Positions 47,543 through 64,000 of a DNA stretch of 64,000 nucleotides are shown here, in pieces (positions within the stretch are counted from its first letter, which is position 1; the number at the start of each line of letters is the position of its first letter). A program made the translations under genes and the position numbers. The DNA is from Amoebidium appalachense. Its lineage: Eukaryota; Ichthyosporea. Location: NCBI GenBank assembly GCA_963693365.1, contig CAVNZM010000012.1, forward strand, positions 6,386,001 to 6,450,000, written 5' to 3'. The notes beneath the pieces were generated by a model that was not told the DNA's origin, ran no database searches, and was given only the letters and a program-made list of their open reading frames with translations.

Positions 47543-49905
47543 ACCCGCGTGCGCGCACAAACACACAGACACCCACCCACACACACCCCCCCCCCCCCCC
47601 CCCACAAACACACACACACACACCTGCAAGGGGGTTTTGGCGCGTCGTGACTGTCTCATAGCATTCAGCATGGCCACAAACTGAGCATCAAACTTCTCCT
47701 CCCCCGCCTCTTTCCCCTCCATACCTTCACACACGGAAAGTTCCAGCGCATGCGTGAGAATGGGCACGGCACCCAAGGAGATTGCAGTCTCGATCATGGA
47801 CGGTTGGCTGGTGAGCAAATAGTCGATGCAGAAAACCGCAAATTTTCGTGTCTGTAGGCAAAAAGAAACACAAAATGCATGTCAAAAGAACAATCATCCC
47901 GGAGTATGGTGCCCCCCCTCCCTCCACCCCCTCCCCCACCCCCCACACTCCTCCTTCCCCCCCCCCCCCCCCCCCCCCCCCCCTTGGCACATGGGACTTG
48001 AGCTGCCAAAAAACAAGGTGAAAACCACCATTGCCATTGCGCCCTACCACCTCATACAAACCCGCATGCTTCCTCGGCTATATTTCCCAGCAGGCACACA
48101 CCAGCCCCCCTATGGACCGATAATACGAACCACCCAAAAAACAGGGGGGTACAGTGGCAGAAGCCAGCCATGACTATGTTCGGACCCCCTGTGTTACCCA
48201 CATTTCTTTCACACTCAATTCCTACCCCCATCACTTCTGGGTTTGTTCTCTGCGCCATCCTCTCCGGTGTCTCTCCCCCCCCCCCCCCACCCCCCCCCCC
48301 CACCCCCCCTCCCCGAGTTGGCCTCCTTCCCCCTCTACCACCATCATCACCACCAAACCATTCCCCACCAACACACACACATCAGCACGAACTTGGGCAC
48401 ACAAACACGTCATATGAACTGACTTTCCACCCGATTTTCAGTTCAAAACACTTCTTTGCTTGTGAGTCACTTGGCATAACACTAAACGACAAAGCTTTGT
48501 TTCCCCCCACCCCATTCTAGCCACACACACAAACACTCCTCTAGGCCCCGTTGCACCTCTTCTTTCACTTCCCCGTCTTTTATTGATTACTCTTCTGACA
48601 ACCTGTCCCATCATATCTCTGACCCCAAAGCTCTGAAGCCCCCCTCCCCCCTCCCCCAACAAAGTCGCTGTATATTTCCCCTCCAACCCTCACCCCTACC
48701 CTCCACACCCCACCAAGGACACCGTCACTTCTATCCCTAAGAACAAATCTCTTTCGCAATCTGCACCTTCCGCTAACACATACACAAACACACAAACACA
48801 CACACACACACTCTCTCCCTCTCTCTTTCCCCCCCCCCCTCCCCCCCCCCCCCCCCCCCCTCTCTCTCTCTCTCACTCTCGATATCTGTCTCTCTCTCCT
48901 CTCTTCCTCTCCCTCTCTCCCTCGCCGTCTCTCCCCCTGCCTCCCTCACTCCCTCACTCCCTCCCTCCTTCCCCCTCCCCCTCCCCTCCCCCTTTTACCC
49001 CTCCCTCCCCCCCCTCTCTCTCTCCCCCTTCACCCCTTCTCCCTCTCCCTCTCCCTCTCCCTCTCCCTCCCTCCCTCCCTCCCCCGCTGTCTCTCTCTCC
49101 CTCCCTCTCTCCCTCTCTCCCTCCCTCCCTCCCTCTCTCTCTCTCTCTCTTCCCCCCCCTCTATCTCTCCCCCGCACCCCTTCTCTCTTCCTCCCCTTTC
49201 TTCTATCGCTCTCTCTCGATCGCTCTCCTCCCTTTCTCTCTCTCTTGGTCACTGCCTCCCCAGCCCCCTTTTCCTCCCTCCCCCCTCCCTCTCTCTCTCC
49301 TTCCCCCCCTCCCCCCCCTTTAAAGTATAACCCCCAAAAAGGCACCCTAGCCAGCCATCCAAGCCCATGAGCTTCCCAACCCCCTACCCTTTCCCAGTCC
49401 TCACCTCCTCACTCCAGCCAGTCTGCGGGTCAGCCACACGCAGGCACGGACCCATGGCCTCTGCCATGGAGAACATGTGCACATACGAGTAGTCCTCTTT
49501 GAATATATCTCGCATCGCCTTGCAAATATACCCGGCCGCCTCCCCATCCTTACCCTGCTTTTCTGGTGTTGGGCTTGCATTCTGGAGCAGATCAGCCAAG
49601 ATGTAAACTGTCTTCTGCGATATTCGCTCCTCTCGCGTGAGCACTAGCTTTTTGGCTGTGTGCGAAACAGCCTGTGCGAGAATGGCCTGGTTTCCTTGTT
49701 TGAATCTCTGCAAAACTAGGCTTCGCGTATATTTCTTGTGGTTCAGTACTTCCTCTGCAACACAAAAAATAAACCCATCATCTACATACTGTAAGAGTGT
49801 TTTGCCCGCCTGTGCCTGTTGTTGGGAGTTGCCTGAGGAGAAAAGGACCTGCGCACACTGCGCGACTTCGCGCTCCACGTCTCTAAGCGAAGCAGGGTTA
49901 GGCAT
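43686..49905 (-). CDS. MYND-type finger protein with helical repeats and C-terminal membrane segment (4 exons, 619 aa)
   Basis: Minus-strand exons are 49905-49405, 47851-47624, 45607-45317 and 44525-43686; all junctions are GT..AG, phase 0. Residues 1-340 look like an all-helical armadillo-type array (SLRDVEREVAQCAQVLFSSG, ISLGAVPILTHALELS, DVAALVLSLGGFRNLALQSL). The MYND-like finger at about 467-514 has CSGC (488, 491), YCSQRC (497, 501), His505, His510 and Cys514. The usual first CxxC pair is reduced to one Cys at 467 (RCSNG). A Ser/Pro/Gln-rich linker at 515-574 leads to a hydrophobic segment at 576-593 (AAYILTILMVLFAIEFVV) and a short tail. MYND fingers bind proline-rich peptides and this one may be tail-anchored; both are inference. 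Intron 3 carries a tandem CTAAC array just before its acceptor. A perfect E2F-like palindrome lies 130 bp upstream of the start. Confidence 0.85.
44547..44600 (-). repeat. Hexamer array (ACTAAC on the coding strand), nine units, at a 3' splice site
   Basis: On the minus strand nine ACTAAC-type units (one ATTAAC variant) end 21 nt before the acceptor of MYND exon 4. ACTAAC matches the eukaryotic branch-point consensus, so the array offers up to nine candidate branch adenosines in the right place. Confidence 0.9.
46839..47052 (-). repeat. Dispersed 214-bp repeat, copy 2 (inverted)
   Basis: This is an almost exact reverse complement of 5601-5814, with only scattered single differences that I could see. 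It lies in intron 2 of the MYND gene, bounded by a G tract (46821-46838) at one end and a longer G tract (47053-47091) at the other. Relative to the element it has C tracts on both sides. Confidence 0.9.
48780..49330. repeat. C/T-rich block with CCCT and CT repeats
   Basis: A purine-free stretch of about 550 bp with CT, CCCTCT and C-tract variants, in intron 1 of the MYND gene. On the coding strand it is A/G-rich. Confidence 0.88.
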
Positions 49906-50034
49906 GGCGAGGTTGAAAGAAAACTCTGTCCGTCTTTCTTTGTTGTACTGGCTGTCACAGTTTCCTGTTTTCGCTTTGCGCCTCGCTCTGCGTTATAACG
50001 TTGCCAACTTGATTTTTCTAATATCATCAATTTT

Positions 50035-50046
50035 TTTGGCGCCAAA
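50035..50046. promoter_or_regulatory. Perfect palindromic E2F-type site, TTTGGCGCCAAA
   Basis: The 12-bp palindrome TTTGGCGCCAAA matches the E2F/DP consensus on both strands and lies 130 bp upstream of the MYND gene start codon. It suggests cell-cycle control of that gene. Use is not shown by sequence alone. Confidence 0.55.
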
Positions 50047-50657
50047 TTCTTTCAACAAGACTCCAGTCTGATCCTTCGCTCTTCGTTTACCACCAAGAAG
50101 AAGCTACAACACGAAATCTACTTGGTTTCTTAAATGCTTCTGTGTAGGCTACTTTTTTTCCCCGTTATTAAAGATGGGCGTAGGTGGCTTGTTGCTCGCT
50201 TTCATGATTACATCAGAACCACCCAGAAGCAACTGATGAGTACCTCCATACAGCCAAACACGTAAGGCAGTTATAATTGTGGATGACATGTTTGGCAGTC
50301 AAAAGTCAGGTGATGACCGTTTGTGCAGAATGCAAGCAAGTTTTTTCAATCGGGGTCCCATGCGAATGGCTCCGGCACATACTGTTAGAGGGCCTGGCTG
50401 CCGCCTATTCTGCTGTTCACGGAACCAACATAGTGTGCTTTATGTCACCTTGCAGCTCCTCTACTCTTGCTCGATAGTCTTTCATCCTCCTTTCCCACCA
50501 CCTCATCTGCACCTCGTGTCCGAGCCAGCCAACCCTCGCTGCGCACGGTCTGATAGATCTCGACGTGCAGACACAAGGTAGGTTTAGCCGCCGGCCACAC
50601 ACATGCTTGCTCAAGCATGCACATGCCGGCTATGACCTTTGTCTCCTTCCCCCCCAC

Positions 50658-50694
<37 letters not shown>

Positions 50695-51140
50695 TACACA
50701 GACTCCTCCCTCTTCCTCGAGCCCCCCCATCCCCTCCCTCCCTCTCCTAATTCTCACTCCTCTCGGTTTCTCCCTCTAATGGGCCACCTCCTTTTGTTTT
50801 TTGAAGTCTCCTCTCCCCCCCCCTCCCCCCCCCCCCCTGCCCCACCACCACCACCACCCTTCCTTCCGCCCTCCCCCCCACCCCCTCCCCCCCACCCCCC
50901 CCCACCCAACACACACTCCCGGAGACCCACCACCATGGACACCACCTATGGTATTATATACCCCTTTATTATCTCAGCCTGAGGACCGTCGTGTCATTAT
51001 TTGCCACTTCAGTCTAGGCATTGATAGCTTTAAACCAGCCTGCAGCTGGAAGTAGCCACTCCGGGGGGTCGGGCCCGGGAGATTGGTGGCAAGCATGATG
51101 CCGTGATAGCCCCGCAGCATTAATGTTGAGCATGTGTACG

Positions 51141-51179
<39 letters not shown>

Positions 51180-51214
51180 TGCAGGTATGTGTGTGTGTAT
51201 GTGTGTGTGTGCGT

Positions 51215-51245
<31 letters not shown>

Positions 51246-51254
51246 GGGGGGGGG

Positions 51255-51397
51255 CGGATCCGGATGTGATCACAGAGCCATAAATTTTTATTTCAAGTGT
51301 GTGTGTGTGTGCGTGTGTGTGTGTGTGTGGAGGGGGGGGGGGGGGGGGGGGGGGGCGGATCCAGATGTGATCACAAGAGCCATAATTTTATTTCAAG
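51255..51397 (+). repeat. Tandem duplication with GT/G tract spacers
   Basis: A unit starting CGGATCCGGATGTGATCACA and ending TTTATTTCAAG recurs at 51255-51296 and 51356-51397 with few differences. Each is preceded by a (GT)n run and a G tract, so the full period is about 101 bp. Confidence 0.9.
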
Positions 51398-51450
51398 TGT
51401 GTGTGTGTGTGTGTGTGCGTGTGCGTGTGCGTGTGCGTGTGCGTGTGCGT

Positions 51451-51522
<72 letters not shown>

Positions 51523-51674
51523 CTAACAATTTAGAGCAGGTGGAGACAGGAGAGCTGGGCGTGAGGGACTGATAGCAAGCTCTGATCGTTAGCACGGTAT
51601 TAGAGCACAGCATAGAAGCCCCCGAGGGGAGGGGGAGGGGGGGAGGGGGGGGGATGAATGGTTCCAGAAGGCTT

Positions 51675-51725
<51 letters not shown>

Positions 51726-53547
51726 GGGATTGGGAACAGATACAGAGGGAACAGAGACAAACAAACCGGGGAGCATGAACAAGAACAGTGAACTCGCTGG
51801 ACAGCCGAACATTCTGTTGAACAAACGGACGTCGCCGCGGCCGGCCAAGGCAGACTTGAACAAAGTGACTTTTAGCTCCAAATCCGGTCGCGCATCTCAT
51901 TGGTGGAATAGGGTGCGAGGTGCACCAATCATGTTTAGGCAGTCCCCCTACACTCACAACTCAAGGCCAGCTTCGAGGCCCGCGGCTGAGCTGAGAGGAA
52001 AAGATGAACATAACACAAAATGTACTTCCACCTTCCCACGCTTTTGCCCTTTACCATATTAAAAATTTATTTCAGTGCAGCATGTCTGGTCTATTTCCAA
52101 CTTCCACAGTAGTAAAGGGACCGGCGTTTCGTGTGGTGCCGCAGCTGTGCGCACGACCGTGCGTGCGGGTCTGGATCACGGTCCTGGATCAACGTGTTCC
52201 AGCCTTCCATGCCAGAACTTTGCGCGCACGGTACTATATGTAGGCAAAAGAAGGTTCTTTGGTCGCGAAAATCTAAGTTATTAATTATCTAACCCACGCA
52301 CATAAGCCGGGAGAGGCCGTGTGAGACTATGCGGGTGGAAGAGTCTACGAAGTGAATTTGTGTGGACGGGCGGTAGCTGGCCTGCTGCGTGTAGTATTAC
52401 GACAGTTTTATGTTAACATGTATAGGCCGCAAATGTGGGGATAATGGTCATTAGGTACAGCACACAGAATTACTACTAGTAGTATAACATGTGCAAAATT
52501 TATATAATATATCCGGCCTGCTCGAGCTCTCGCACTATAGACCGGTTTAGAAATGATTTTTTTCAAATTCTGCCTAACCTTATATGGCTCACCGGAACAA
52601 TTCGAATCTTGTGATTGGTTGCGCCAGAAGTAAGGGCCAAGGTAAGGGCCGCTCAGGCGGTGACAGGCCAAAATCTCCTCTCAAAAGCAGTTAGGCCCCG
52701 ATTTTACATAGAAAGTTGGTTTTCGTCCATAAGAAAAAGTTTCAGGAATTAAACAGACGCGCAAAAATGATATAAGCCTTCGGGGTGCTCCGACAACGCC
52801 TACATCTCTAAAATCATCAAAACCCGTCTTGCATAGCCTCTTACCACCTTGCCTCCAGGTCGATCGTCTATGATGAAATTATGGTTTTTGCCTGTTTTCG
52901 CTACGGCGCCGGACACCCCATGTTGCTTTTACAAAAAAATGCTTGTCGCTTTGTTTATCAAATTATTTATTAATGGACAAAACCCCTTTTCTATTCGAAT
53001 TATTGATTCAAGCATTATAAGCAGGATTTGGTATCTGACCGCCGATCACTCAGTCCTTCCTTTCGCCCGTTCGGCTGCTGGATCTCCCTAGAGCGAAGCA
53101 AACACATTGAGATCCTCATTAGTAAATCTAAATTGGTCTATAGTGGTCTCTATAGTGGACCTACTACCCATTTGGCAGAAACGACACCCGAGTAAATATC
53201 GAAAGACAGCACTTGGTATTGCCACTCTTCCGGCATGGTAAGGTTTTTTTTTTTGCACAAAAACTTCAACTGGCAGTTCACCCCTAGACTACTAAAGTTC
53301 CTAGGGAAAGTTATGTTCCCTACTGTGTCACGCCGGCACATCAATCGAACTGACACGTGGTGGGGATTATTCAGGCTAACTCCGATGGATAGCTAGCTAG
53401 CTAAGAACTGATGCCCCGGTTTTCTTAATGGGATTCTGAACGGTTCACCCACGGTCACGTGCATCTTCACAAGGGCAATATCTAACCGTGCTGTGTTTTT
53501 CTTTTCATAGTTTATTAAATTTGCCGCACCGCTAACCGTCCATCAAA

Positions 53548-62729
<9,182 letters not shown>

Positions 62730-63282
62730 CCCTTCACGGGATTATTCGCATTCTCGTGTGAGATTATTGTATTTACATGCCCTTCTTATAAAGGCATAGC
62801 ATATGGGATAATCATTGCACGTCAGATTGAAACGAGGGAACAGTCTTTAGAGCTGGAGGGGGGGACGGGGGCTCTCCTGTATCCAAGACTCGGCTCACCT
62901 TTTTGAACTCTTGACGGTGTGTCGAGTAGAGCACTAGTACCTGCCAGCCTCGGTATCTTTTTGATTAAACATAAGTGATGACTTTTAGTGCCTTTATGTG
63001 GCTGGCTAGATAATTATTATTATTTTTTTAAAAAGTTTTTACGGATTCGCCCAACTTTGAAGGCTATATTATACACCGATTAAGTCGATCCATACCTTCA
63101 GTAGTCACAACTTCAGGAAAACGCAAGTATACGTATCAGTCACGCTGCACTTTAAGGTTGACAGGTATATTATTATTATTAAGGTACTGTTTATTGTTTT
63201 TGCTTTAACACTGCTGTGATGAGGTGCCGGCTATATAACCACTGGCCCATGGCATGCACTCCCACCCAACAAGGTGTGGTGG

Positions 63283-63288
63283 AATAAA
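63283..63288 (+). terminator. AATAAA polyadenylation hexamer, candidate
   Basis: A canonical hexamer about 555 nt after the stop codon of the LbH-TM-SAM gene. It is the first one I noticed downstream; the distance is long but possible. Confidence 0.35.
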
Positions 63289-63585
63289 TGTAGAGCGTAG
63301 TGTGTTTTTTCCATCTATTTTTTGGGCCTAAAACATCATCCTTGCACTCTGTTTACCAGTCACTGCAGACGGAAAGGTTTTTATAAAGGTTTATAAAGAT
63401 TCGGCCCAAAACTCAGGCTGAAATCCTGAATACCAAGTATAGTTTGAAAGCTCTCACACTTTGAAAAACGCGTTTAGTTTCCGCACCCTTTTCTAATGTG
63501 TACGAATTCGAACGTTCACCATTAGAGTGAAGTTATGGCTGGGCAAGCTTGTGCATAATAATAAAGGTGTACATGTACATGTCAC

Positions 63586-63691
<106 letters not shown>

Positions 63692-64000
63692 TGTGCGTGC
63701 GTGCGTGATTGTGTGTGTGTGTGCCTGTGTGCGCATGTATTCGTGGCGCTCCATGTGTGCGTGTGTTTGCTTGTGTGTTTGTGGTATATATTATGTGCAC
63801 ATGTGTGCTGTAATAATAGGCACTGCTGTCTTCGGTGGTTCGTACAGTGTGTTAACGGTTTGTGTTCCCCGTGTAAGGGGGAGGGTGTACAAGAGGGGGG
63901 AGGGGGGAGGGGAGGGGGGGGGGGGGGGGGGGAGAGTGACTCGGGAGGATGGTGATGTGTGTGCACGTCCGTGCGAGACCGTCGACGTCAGTAGTAGTGT

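Larger units (their letters stand above)
49906..53547. other. Divergent spacer between the MYND gene and the LbH-TM-SAM gene
   Basis: The E2F-like site at 50035 belongs near the MYND start. Segment 50456-50577 has an acceptor (CTTGCAG), a donor (AAG|GTAGGT) and one open frame, so it may be a stray exon, but no partner exons are convincing. GT, G and C tracts fill 50640-51740, including a tandem duplication (51255-51397). 51760-53500 is plain DNA; a 53-codon ATG ORF at 52083 has no recognisable family. Confidence 0.5.

Noticed and set aside
50277-50581. Overlapping ORFs and one exon-like segment (50456-50577)
   Set aside because: The ORFs lack a proper ATG, and no partner exon gives a coherent protein. 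Kept only as a remark in the spacer entry.
52590-52640. TTCGAATC as a tRNA B box
   Set aside because: There is no matching A box or acceptor stem on either side.

Overview
The window looks like nuclear DNA of an intron-rich microbial eukaryote. Coding exons are short (about 30 to 600 nt), have clean GT...AG boundaries, and are separated by introns and spacers packed with homopolymer G/C tracts and (GT)n, (CA)n, (CT)n and (AG)n microsatellites. The proteins are core eukaryotic ones (FAF2/UBXD8, LSm6) plus KCTD, MYND, HNH and SAM families. The phylum cannot be fixed from sequence alone. There are no bacterial, CRISPR, rRNA or recognisable tRNA features. Most long open frames are translations of simple repeats and are left out.

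Layout: 1-680 holds a weak, possibly truncated minus-strand gene fragment. 2261-13634 (+) is a 16-exon FAF2/UBXD8-like gene (487 aa model). 14972-17579 (-) is a complete 3-exon LSM6 (79 aa), convergent with FAF2. 20508-25623 (+) is a 6-exon gene for a 258-aa HNH-domain protein. 28454-28702 is a perfect 121-bp-arm palindrome. 29200-29715 is a 28-36 bp minisatellite just upstream of a KCTD/BTB plus beta-propeller gene (29777-32907, +) whose frame breaks at three homopolymer runs. 35280-36055 is a decayed duplicate of the region around exon 5 of the HNH gene. 37426-37929 (+) is an intronless 167-aa ORF with a mitochondrial-type N-terminus. 43686-49905 (-) is a 4-exon gene for a 619-aa helical protein with a MYND-like finger and a C-terminal membrane segment. 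53548-62729 (+) is a 13-exon gene for a predicted single-pass membrane protein of about 745 aa: signal peptide, Thr/Pro-rich stalk, Cys-rich glycosylated region, left-handed beta-helix, transmembrane helix and cytoplasmic SAM domain.

The last gene is the most unusual. Left-handed beta-helices of hexapeptide repeats normally occur in intracellular acyl- or nucleotidyl-transferase-type enzymes and scaffolds; here one is predicted outside the cell on a protein whose tail carries a SAM interaction module. The genes do not form an obvious pathway. FAF2 (ER-associated degradation) and LSm6 (mRNA decay and U6 snRNP) are housekeeping neighbours. Exon models were assembled by hand from splice signals, phase continuity and family resemblance, and no transcript or database check was possible.
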